Source: Hymenopellis radicata (Eukaryota > Basidiomycota > Agaricomycetes > Agaricales > Physalacriaceae). Taken from it: DNA of 64,000 bases. Below the pieces are notes generated by a model. The model did no database searches. It was not told where the DNA came from and saw only the letters and a list, made by a program, of their open reading frames with translations. Each line of letters starts with the position of its first letter. Position 1 is the stretch's first letter. The position numbers were made by a program, and so were the translations under genes. This document shows, one piece after another, positions 25,523 through 34,900 of the stretch. Where the stretch lies: the NCBI GenBank assembly GCA_015501595.1, contig JADNRX010000192.1, forward strand, positions 41,737-105,736. Reading direction: 5' to 3'.

Positions 25523-25780
25523 ATACAGCCCCCATGGCATTCATTACTAACCATCATGCCTGCGCATACTCGAATTCCCCGGCGCGGAGGAGGAGGATCT
25601 GGAGTTTTTGCGTAGACGTGATTTACAAGCGGTCTGATCAAAGAAACCTGTTCAGAATTGAAGTCACACACTCGACAATTTGGAGATGCTGGCTGACTTG
25701 AACTGAATGACCACAAGATAATTAACATCAATCATACATATTTTATTATTGCCTATGATAACCTAAACGACAAGGCCCAG

Positions 25781-27175
25781 TTACGCGCAGAGCTGCTCAG
25801 CAAGATTTTTGACATATTGAGAAACAAACCTGATGCGCCATGTGTCGTCACTGCCAGCAAACTGCGCATCCGGAATTGGTTCAATAAGAAAGAATCCATG
25901 CGGGAAGTCAACGTGGGGAGGAAGAGACCAAGTTTTAGTGATCTTTCCGAGGCGAGTGATGTCGGCTTGAAGGTCAAGGTCAAGCTGCTGGAATTGTGTC
26001 AAGTTCCATCGATCTATCAGCACCTCATCAAAGCGTATGTTGTCTGCCGCCTCGATGACCGTGCGTGGAATAGGCCCGTATTTGCGGATCAAGTCCTGGA
26101 TCACCGAGTCTGTTGAACTCGACGCACGTCTGTCCAGTTTCACACTAACAAAGCCGTTACATTAGCGCCCTCTGTAGCAGGTCAAAGACATACGCTGTAG
26201 TGAGGGCCTGGACATTACTCCAAGGTGGCATACCCCAGATAAAGACGTCCATATTGTAGTTCCTAACCCAGGATGGGTTACAGTCCAAGCAATCTACGGC
26301 ATGAACGGGGAATGCATTTTCCAATGTCACAGCTTGGGGCACTAGTTCATTGCTAGTCATGTCGATGAGACTCCAGAACTGGAGAGGGTTTGTGATCATG
26401 TCGATGAACGGCTGAGGGAACATGGAGCGGTAAACACCATCATAGCGGAACTCGAGGATAGACTGCCCGATGCTGAGGACAATGCGCTGTTTGTGCTGCA
26501 GGAGGAATATCATAAGATACCAAAGGAAGACGCTTTTGCCTATCAAGATCAGTTGAATTTAGGGTATGATAAGAGCCCGAAATTGTACATACCGACGCCA
26601 GGCTGGCCTGGTAGTAAGACGCCGCCCATTGGTGAGCGAACCCACTTATTTTTGCCTTCACCTCCCAAGCTCGTCATGTTGATAGCGGTCCACATCTTCA
26701 GGATACGCAACCGCAGCCGTGCAAGGTCTTCTGTTACAAACATTCTGCCACCTGATGGGGAAAGTTGGGGCATGCGGAGAGATGGAGGGAATAGGACGCG
26801 GGAAACATTGAAAGTAAAACCATCCAAGTCATCCAGCGGATCGGGGTTCCCCCACCAGTGCGCCCGAAAAGCAGTCCAATAGCCAGTCCCTGAGAGTTTC
26901 TGCCAGCCGGCGAGGTAGTCCACAGGAAGAGGCCAAGGGCCTACTTGTGCTGTGAGGAAACCAAGCATTGATGAGGAGCTCAACGTACCGGTCTCACTAT
27001 CTATCACACCGGTGAGAGTCGTTTAGAAAGAAGGCAGATAACCCTCACCTTCTGCCTTGATTAGCATGGAAGCTACCTGAGCCGTTGACGGGCCATCCAA
27101 ATTGTCCGCAAGCACGCCACGATTGATTGCCTCCCAGTTGAGTGAGGGGATTCTGTCCTCAGCCGAGTTGATCAT
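25781..27175 (-). CDS. Crinkler/RHS-like P-loop NTPase (family call tentative)
   Basis: This intron-containing gene encodes a protein with a Walker A motif, GQPGVGKSVFLWYL, formed when an intron near 26530-26582 is removed. Upstream are FLTAQVGPWPLPVDYLAGWQ and HWWGNPDPLDDLDGF. Downstream are RIVLSIGQSILEFRYDGVYR, HAVDCLDCNPSW and the C-terminal element LIRKYGPIPRT. The GKS-then-hydrophobic ATPase core and the GPxPR element recall the Crinkler/RHS-type NTPases that are expanded in some basidiomycetes, which is why I favour that group. I see no secretion signal. The start is taken as the ATG at 27175 and the stop is near 25781. A 31-nt intron near 26127-26157 is needed to join the last exon. 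The function is unknown. Confidence 0.5.
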
Positions 27176-27488
27176 GACAGGGAAATATAGAGTAACAGTA
27201 ACACTCACCGAGACACGCTGGACGAGGAAAGACCTAAGCGGATACGCCCGAAATGGCACTTTTTAATTTTCGTCGCCGTCTGGCTGCCATCTTCGTTGAT
27301 GAAGCTCTGATGAGTAGGGCACCCAAGACTTCCGCCCTGAGTATAGAATGTTCAGTCGACTCCCTTCGTTCACTGGTCAGGGTGTTCCTTTTGTCGCGCG
27401 ACGTGTCCGACCTCGACTTTCGACATTGTCTCGCTCACTATCACCATCTGAGGGCATAGCTCTTCTCCGAGGATGACCCGTACATTCT

Positions 27489-27968
27489 CTAACTAGGATC
27501 GTGCCTAATCCAGTCCTGGGTATGCAATTTTCCCTCATGGCATCTTGCGTTCTGGATACAGTAGACGGGAAGCGCAACGAGGAACGGGTTGAAGGAAACA
27601 AATGGCCGTACGTCTGTTGATGCATTGCCGCTTCCTGAAAAGGTGACTGTCAGGTTGGGGTTTCCGTTTTTATAGCATTCATTTGAAAAGCATGACAAAC
27701 AAGCAAGGTTCTCGGCTGGCGGAGACAGCGCTCCCGGTCCTCAAAGAATACCGCCAAAGACGAGTTCATATGTCAGAGGTACCCCTGCTTCTCTATTCAG
27801 CCCACGCAGGTCGTACTCTGCAAACGCTCGCAACCCCATCGCCACTTTGCCAACGGTCCAATGAAGTAGCACGAGTCCGAACCAAATCCCGAAGGCTAAC
27901 GCGGAAACGACAAAGGCGAGTTCCATTTTGAAGTGAGGAATATCACTGAGCCAAGTCGCGGGTGACAT
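27489..27968 (-). CDS. Hypothetical membrane protein fragment
   Basis: An open frame of 75 residues starting at 27968 contains one strong hydrophobic segment (ELAFVVSALAFGIWFGLVLL). A second frame (27489-27698) with several Cys and Asn-linked glycosylation-like sites lies downstream, and a short intron around 27705-27741 could join them. I recognise no family. The first codons overlap the end of the inverted FAB1 fragment in another frame, so this may be a chance frame or a remnant. Confidence 0.25.
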
Positions 27969-28645
27969 TTCGGGGAACTATGGGTGCTGGATATTCGTGG
28001 TCACTCTCGGATACAATGATGCGAGGAGCATAGGCAGTCTTAGCTAAGTCCTGTACACCTTGAGGTGACAAGAAATCTTGGTACTTCCTGACAAGCTCAG
28101 CGACAGTTGGATGAGGTTCGGCACGGCGAGGAAGCCTTGAAATGGCGTGGAGACGAGCATCCTCCTCCTGCTAGAAGGACATGCATGTTAGTAGAGTTCA
28201 TGGCATGGTATACAAAGACTCACAGGTTGGTCAGGCGATACCGCATCTTCACGCGCAGCGCCAATGGTAGAATCGGAATCCAGGTCCTTATCCTTTTCAT
28301 CCTCGATGGCAGTAGGCTGCTGCTCTGTATCTTGTGGAGGCGCAAGCGTGGTGGGCGAAGGTAAAGGCGCGGCGGGCGGAGGCGCCAACTCCGGTTCTGG
28401 AGGCGCAGTCTCGCTGGGTGTCGTCTGCTCTGAACCAGTTGTAGCTTCAGTGGCTGGCTCTGGCGTGGTCTCCGGCTCGGGTTCCGACGCTTCCGACGCT
28501 GACGATGCAAACGAGTCCCCTGTAACCCGTCGCATCTTGAGCGGCCCTTCCTCAGCCTCGGAAACACTAGACGAAGGTAGATGGCCAGTGTCGAAGGCTC
28601 CAGAGAGATAGTAACGTCTCGGCCACATAGCTCGTACGGAACCAA
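27955..28645 (-). pseudogene. FAB1 (PI3P 5-kinase) middle fragment, inverted piece
   Basis: Read on the minus strand and after removing an intron (28172-28223), this piece gives ARLHAISRLPRRAEPHPTVA, ELVRKYQDFL, GVQDLAKTA and VSESDHEYP. It is preceded by an acidic Pro/Glu-rich stretch. I recognise the ordered motifs as the linker between the chaperonin-like and kinase domains of fungal Fab1, the phosphatidylinositol-3-phosphate 5-kinase of the vacuole. The segment that should follow it in the protein is found on the opposite strand starting near 28650, so the relic is rearranged. Neither the FYVE, chaperonin-like nor kinase domain is present nearby. Confidence 0.55.
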
Positions 28646-29601
28646 ATGCAGACGTCCGCTGACTACTTGGCCAAGAAGCCTTCGACGTCCGATGTCGAGC
28701 AGGGTTATGCTGCAAACATTGCTCCTAGGTATCTCACTCATTCGAGGCGGTCTTGCCATCAGAGCGGCAACTCTAGTATACCCACCCTTGTTGGAGCTTC
28801 TAATGGTGTTATGGAGTCTCGTGATTCATCGCGTCGGCCTTCTCCCGAAAAGCGTAGTGCTAGCGGGAAACCTAGGGAAATGAAGTTCGCCCGTTCATCC
28901 TCTCCGCCCCTTCTTGCGAATGGAAAGATCCTCGCGCCTACGCCTCTGGGACCCAAAGGTGCGAAATCCCAAAGGACTCTATGAAGGTACCTTCTCGGCC
29001 GTCCTCGAGCGCGGGCAGCAAGTCGTCGTTCAGGCGACCAGTAGGCACTCCGGGAGGAAAGGTTTCCAACATGGCCAAACACTTTGAACGCTTGGGACGT
29101 GACGCGGATCGGCGAAAGTACAATGTGATTCGTGGGCGACGCGCACGTCCAGTGGCCACGGCAAGAGCACGCGTCGAGGTTCTCGAGAGTGTCAAGGACG
29201 CGATCAATGAATCTGAGAGCTCTGACTCCAGTAGTGAAGCCGATGACGAGGGTGATAGTAATGAAGAGCCCGCCGTAGCGGATCTTATCCAGCAGTCGGA
29301 ATCTCCAGAGCAGGAATCTCCCAAAGACAAGGCTCCGAAGACGGCACCTCCAGTTCCTGAGACAACCTCGGAAGTACAGGCCAGTGCCACCCCTGAAGCT
29401 ATTTCTCTTCCTCCTTCTCCGTTCTTGTCCTCTATGCGTATGGAAGTGTCCTTCACATCTCCTTAGTCCGATATCGATACAGGAGCCGGAACTGAAAGGA
29501 ACTCGATATTGAAAGCGCTTTCTGGTTTCTGGCTGCAGCCACCACCCGCATCGCGCAGCTCGATCGAGAACGAAGACCTCATGAACGAGGGCGAGGTAGA
29601 A
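28646..29601 (+). pseudogene. FAB1 (PI3P 5-kinase) middle fragment, second piece
   Basis: On the plus strand the sequence reads EQGYAANIAPRYLTHSRR, SSRRPSPEKRSASGK, MAKHFERLGRDADRRKYNVI, RGRRARPVATARARVEVLES and, further on, SILKALSGFWLQPPP. These occur in this order just before the kinase domain of fungal Fab1. The frame changes near 28980 (stop TGA) and there is an in-frame TAG at 29464-29466. The expected next segment, leading into the PIP-kinase domain, is absent after 29601. Together with the oppositely oriented piece to the left, this is a decayed, rearranged fragment of a FAB1 gene and not a working one. Confidence 0.6.
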
Positions 29602-29907
29602 TAACAGACGCGAGTAGTAAGGACGCGAATATGTAGATGGGAGTAAGCGCGCCATTCGTTGATGTCTGGGTCGTTGAGGATACGGACAAGGACGCTTTGT
29701 GCGTGTTCAACGAGAGCTCTGGAGCGCGTGGGAGCATGTATGGCAGTGGGCAAGATGGTAGAATGCTTTGTGCGAGACGTGGACATAGCAGTAGAAGACG
29801 AAAGGGTTTATGATCGACAAGCACCCTTGAAAGTATTCAGGCAATCTGGTCAACGCAAATGAGGATGCATAGATGTTGTACAACAAAACGGGTAGATACC
29901 ATATCTC

Positions 29908-30770
29908 TCACTGGTACGCCAAACGGAACATGAACTGGAAGCTGTACTGTTTGGTGTCGGAATCCCAGTGCGACCAATTCCAGTAGCCAGCATCATCGGC
30001 CTCGTCCTCGATTTCCCGAGCTGGGATGCGGAACGCAATTGTCTCGTATGGCTCGGCAGCAACCTAGAGAGCCGTCAATCACATAGAACGAACACAACAA
30101 AGAATACTCACAATTAAATACTGGTACGCCTTGTTCGGAGCCTCCCTTTTCTGCTCCCAAGCGCTCATAAACCTCCTCCGAGGAAGGACACCAGGCTTAA
30201 TCTGGGGGAGATGGACTTGAACCATCATGCCCTCTTTTCCCGTATCCAAGTCGCGCACTTTCGTGACCCGGTATCCAGGCCGGCCAATCTTCAAAAACAC
30301 TTTCCGCTGGATGCTGCTCTGCGTCGGCGCAATCATCAGCTGTGTGTCTTTGGCATCGCGCGCCGCACGCCGCGCCAGGTTGGTCTGGTGCTTTTTGCCT
30401 TGCGTGTGGGCGAGGTAGGAGCCTTCATTGGTGTGCAGCGTCAAGCAGAGTCGGCATTCGAGAGAGCCGAGATGGTTGCGCAGAATGTAAGGATCCTAAG
30501 GCTCGTTGAGACAAACAAAATGGAAACGGTTGGACGGACACGCACCTTGGCCAAATCTATCGTCTCCAAAGCAAGTTTCCGTAGGCGCTCACGTCGGTCG
30601 ACGTTGGTCTCGGACGCGCCAGCAACACCACCACCGCCAAACTTGGAGCCCACTCGATTCTAGGTCGGTTTAGCATTAATCGGTTTTGGGAAACATGGAA
30701 AGTACCTGGTAATCTGATAGAATTCAGTACAACATTGAAACTGCAAATAACAAAGAAAAGGCTCACCCAT
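29908..30770 (-). CDS. SF3A2: Splicing factor 3A subunit 2 (SF3a66/Prp11)
   Basis: This gene encodes the SF3A2 subunit of the U2 snRNP SF3a complex, needed for branch-site recognition in the nucleus. The N-terminus is assembled from a 4-nt first exon (ATGG, 30767-30770), an 8-nt microexon (30706-30713) and a third exon starting at 30659, giving MDYQNRVGSKFGGGGV. The C2H2 zinc finger reads ECRLCLTLHTNEGSYLAHTQ then GKKHQTNLARRAA. It is followed by KIGRPGYRVTKVRD, PGVLPRRRFMSAWEQ and, after another intron, PYETIAFRIPAREIE and YWNWSHWDSDTKQYSFQF. The stop TGA is at 29908-29910, giving a normal compact fungal SF3A2 without the animal proline-rich tail. All splice sites used are GT-AG. The identification is firm. 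Confidence 0.9.
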
Positions 30771-30887
30771 TTTCAGAAGCTGTAGCAGCAGATGATGGAG
30801 GACGACGCAAGGAAAGATTGTTCACTTTTGGTTCACTTTGAGTTTTGTTCTCTACTCTCAAGAATTCTCAATGAATCACATACGACA

Positions 30888-30988
30888 TGCCCCATGGCTG
30901 AGTTGGTTACAGCGTCCGACTGTTATTCATGACTACGGTTGAATGATTCTGTATCGGAAGGTCGTGAGTTCGAGCCTCACTGGGGCAG
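30888..30988 (+). tRNA. tRNA-Asn (GUU) with 27-nt intron
   Basis: The acceptor arms TGCCCCA and TGGGGCA pair at all seven positions. The D-stem is GCTG/CAGC, the anticodon stem TCCGA/TCGGA and the T-arm GTGAG-TTCGAGC-CTCAC. The loop CTGTTA gives anticodon GUU at 30922-30924. An intron at the usual place, one base 3' of the anticodon, spans 30926-30952. The discriminator base is G (30988), and TTTTT follows at once as the Pol III terminator. tRNA-Asn with a G discriminator is normal in eukaryotes. Confidence 0.92.
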
Positions 30989-30995
30989 TCTTTTT
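30989..30995 (+). terminator. Pol III terminator of tRNA-Asn
   Basis: A run of five T residues begins three bases after the discriminator base of the tRNA-Asn gene, as expected for RNA polymerase III termination. Confidence 0.75.
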
Positions 30996-31013
30996 GGCTC
31001 CACGTCGCCTACG

Positions 31014-31379
31014 TTAGGGTGGCGCAGTATTACTAAACCTCCTAGGGTGGCGCAGTAAACCTCCGGGGGGCGTTAGTAACGGTATTGATACCGACCGCCC
31101 AGGAGGCCCTGGTTTTGAAACCGTTAGTAACGGTTTTGATACCAGCACATGCTTTTACCACGTGATGTGGCGCACCATTCCGCCGCCCTCCGCCCGCCCT
31201 TATCCCGCCACTTTCAGCTTGCCTGAGCGCCAGCGTGCCATCACGTGAATTTGTCACGTGTCGGTATCGAAACTGTACCGATACCTCGGCCGAGGTTTCA
31301 ATGATACCGTATTGATACCGTTAAAAACTGCAGTAAACCCGAGGTGTATCAAAACCTAGGGTTTACTGCACCACCCTAA
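31014..31379. mobile_element. 366-bp MITE-like element with TTAGGGTGG termini
   Basis: The left end TTAGGGTGGCGCAGTA and the right end TACTGCACCACCCTAA are inverted repeats with one mismatch. A second partial copy of the terminus (31042-31068) lies just inside the left end. The interior is full of short palindromes around ggtattgatacc. There is no coding capacity. I could not identify a target-site duplication with confidence. Confidence 0.6.
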
Positions 31380-31420
31380 AACCTCCCGGAGGTGTGGTAT
31401 AGGGTAACGGGTTGCGCAGT

Positions 31421-31681
31421 ATACTGTACTCTTTCGACCGTATCTTCACAGCCTGTGACGCGTTATGGTTGTGAAGATGTAGCGAACATCTTCATTAGGC
31501 ACAAAAGTCACGTGAATTACCATATATGGAGGCTCCGGCGCCAGCCGGAGCGAAAAAATTGCCTATTTAAGCGAACACTAATAAGTTTTGGGGTCCGTGA
31601 TGCGTTATGCTGTACCTGGATCTTCGCTTCACAGACCCGCGTGACGCGTTATGTGAAAATGCGGTCGAAAGACTACAGTAT
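31421..31681. mobile_element. 261-bp MITE, sibling of the one nested in the tandem transposons
   Basis: The termini ATACTGTACTCTTTCGACCG and, inverted, ATACTGTAGTCTTTCGACCG match at 19 of 20 positions. Several GCGTTATG or GCGTTAYG motifs lie inside. Length and terminal layout equal those of the 261-bp element at 35119-35379, whose ends begin GTACTGTACTATTACGG. The two therefore belong to one diverged family. There is no coding capacity. Confidence 0.65.
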
Positions 31682-31793
31682 TCCACAAGACGGTTAGTAA
31701 CCTCAGCGGAATATACCCTCATTTTGGAGTGTGTTATTAATGGTTACTAACCGTTAATAATCTCCACATGATGCAATCAACACTTGAACAGCA

Positions 31794-31801
31794 GAGATAT
31801 C
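31794..31801. repeat. Left target-site duplication, GAGATATC
   Basis: The 8-mer GAGATATC immediately precedes the left inverted repeat of the tandem pair and recurs immediately after its right inverted repeat at 45200-45207. Terminal bases C/G are shared between repeat and element, so the duplication could also be counted as 6 bp (AGATAT). Confidence 0.7.
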
Positions 31802-31986
31802 GGCCCATGGCCCATGTCAGTTCAGGCCTATGTCCATATACGGACATGGACCATTACTCGTGTCCGTGACGTAGGTGCCGCAAGTGATCCGTCTCCTATC
31901 GTAGTTTAGATCCCGAATGCCATGAATGCAACGTGTTTTGAACTTCTGCACCACGCGCACGACGACACACTGCTGTTGCTAACATA

Positions 31987-34900
31987 ATGGAGCAAGACCA
32001 TCCGCCAGAACAGCAATATACCGCGAGTGGTAGAGCTACCAAGGGTGGTTGGGGCGGCAAACGTGCCGGATCTGGTCGTGCTAAGAAAACGGCCGCGATT
32101 TCAACTGCTCGGACTGCATCTGGGACGACGACGACGGCTCAACAGCCAACTGCTCAATTGTTGTCTACTCTCCCGCACTCTGCTGCCCGCCAGCTATAGT
32201 TCCATCATCTTCCGTGCCCCGCCCGCCTCCTGCAACCTTCTTCTTACCTCGAGACACACGTCAAGCGATCCCTGGTCCAGCTTATATAGGAGGGAATCGT
32301 GTGGGCTTGACAAGCGACGTGCAGCAGCCACAGAACGAACCACAGACACGCAGAACTCTTCGTACGTTGCTATATTCTCTTATTTTGGAATTACTTTTGA
32401 TTATTGACCATTTCTACAGCCTCCTCGTCGCTGCAGAACGATTCTAGCTCTGTGTCTATCGCAGAATTATCTCGACTCAACGCAGAGCTTGCATTTGTCC
32501 AGGAGCACGACGTTCATGGTGATATAGCTTCTGGTCTTTCCCAGATCGATGATAGTTTGGCGGACGAGCTGTTGGCAGACCGTGACTCTGATGCCAGCAA
32601 TGCGACTGCTGCACAGATCGAGACGGAGGCGTCCGAACCTGCTGCAGAGACTGTTCTTGAACAGTACCTTAACGCGTTCAAGCGTCGAATCGTCAAGGAA
32701 ATCAAAAAAACATGGCAAGCCGCAATGCTATGCAGACGGCCAGTTGTTCGATCGCCCCCCGCATCCCATATTCGCACTTGACAAAGCTGGAGCAGTCGAT
32801 TTCTCACCCGACCCGCTATACCACCGCCACATCTTGGTCTGGCTGCCCCATCTACTTCCGCACTGCCCCGCAGTGTTCAAGTGCACTTGCGGCAAGACCC
32901 TCTCTAAGCACGGTATGCTTGTATCTTTCTGTATAGTTCCAAAACTCAGATTTGATGTTTAGGATACCAGAACAAGCCCATTGCTCGCCGTGTTCGTCGA
33001 TTTCCCGACACCGATTACTTTCTATTTACAAACCGATTTTGGTGTGACTCCGACCGTGCGTTTGATGCCGGATGTGGACAGAGCTTCCAAGGAAGCGATT
33101 CACATATCATCGAACAACTACCGCGCTTTGTACAAGAAAGCTTTCCTGGTACGTGCATGTCTATTACTGTTGTAAATGTAACAAGTATTAAGAGATGCTT
33201 ATCAGCATATATATCCACCCGCGGTGCTCTTGACAAGCCAATGATGTGGCAGCTTGCTTCTGGAACTGTAAAGCGGCTCGGTCCTTCACCATTCTCTGAG
33301 ATGGTGTCTGAACTCCAATACCGTGACCACGCTTCATGCGAACTGATTTACTACTCCGCCGCCTTGTGCTTTGGGCTACATGGTAAAGCTCAAGTCCCCC
33401 AATTCTCTTCATTTACCGATGCGAATGGGTTTGCGGGCTGTCCTCCATCAACGGGCTATCTCAAGGCTATGTATACTGATTATATTGGTGCACATCGGAT
33501 CTTTATGGATCGTGCACAAGCTGCACTTCCGCTCGATATTGCCAAGGTGGATCATACTTTCGATGTACGTGCTCGAATCAAGGTATCTTTCATAGTAAAT
33601 TGCTCATTCATTCATAGTTCTTGAAGTATATGGGTGGCTTGAATGGCGAGAAGATTTGGAAGGCAGCGTTCAACGTGGTCAACCAATGGGAGGAGGTTCG
33701 TGCAGAAGGTCTAGTTCTGACGAAATCATTGGCGTACGTTCGTGAGATGTTTTCAAAAATTCAGATTAGTCTGAAGGCGGTCGGACACCCACCGACATCG
33801 TTACTGTATACTGATTCTCCGCAAAGTTTGTCTCTGCTTTCGTAATGGATGCACATAACTAATGAACTTATTAGCGGAGCAAACATTCTACGAAGAGATC
33901 GCGGAGACACTTGCAGCTAATGTTCGACACATTTCGACATGGACTGATCTTCCAAAATTCGAGATATCTGAGGATGTAGCTCCAGAGTTCATTAGTCATG
34001 CTCATATGCTTAACGAGGCTGTGGCTGATATCTTGGAGGAAGTGCAGAGCATGGCGCAGGCGGGTCAGGTTCTTGTTGTTGCAGTTGGGGTCAAGTTCCG
34101 TTCGGGTGTGGCCCTGGGAAAGCCTTGTCTTGATATTATTCAACTTCGAACTAAGACTCGAGTTTTGATATTCAAGGTACTTACATTTATTCAGAGTGAC
34201 TTCTCTATCTCACATCTCTAGATGACGGACATCGATGTTCGAAGCCAGTTTATTCCCGCTCTCAGAGCCTTCTTTACTAGCAGTGCAATTGTGAAGGTGG
34301 GATACCAAGTCCGCCAGGCATTACTAGCTATTGGCGAAGCTCTTGATCTTCAGGACCTTATTATTGCTACTCGTTCAGCTACGAGTCCTCTATTTGTCGA
34401 TCTTGGGCATCACGCAAAGCTTGCAGGTGCTCTTGAGGACCCAAATATGCCTCTTCACGCACTCGTTGGTGTTATTCTAAAAAGATGCCTCGATTTTCCA
34501 CCCCTCAGTCCTTATCGCTGGGCTACAAGTCTTTCTGTTTCAGATATTACAGCACTCTACTCCGAGACTGATTGTCTTTGGCAGCTCTGGTCCACCTTAT
34601 CCAAGCGCGAGTCTGTTGGACTTCGACTGTCTCCAGTACAGCTCCAGTGTGATGGTCAGCTGGTTACTCTCGTTCATAGCTGCAAGCCTGTGGCCTATGG
34701 ACAACTTGTTCTTGATCATCCTGGGTACCTAGAGGCTGTTGATGATGACAATGGCCTGACTCGGCGCATCAATATTTCAGCAAGCCGCACACTTATCGAG
34801 ATCACTGAAGTCCTTGTTCCCGGTGCAATTCATAACTTGCATCGTCAGACAATCGAATGGATTTATACTCATGGGCGCCGGATTGTTGCTGCTGTCAGTC

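Noticed and set aside
28220..28759. A 179-codon minus-strand frame rich in Arg/Pro
   Set aside because: It overlaps the FAB1-like frame in another phase and has shadow-type composition.
28759..29655. A 298-codon minus-strand open frame
   Set aside because: It is antisense to the FAB1 fragment, whose plus-strand motifs are specific; the minus-strand translation is Arg/Leu/Cys-rich without conserved features.
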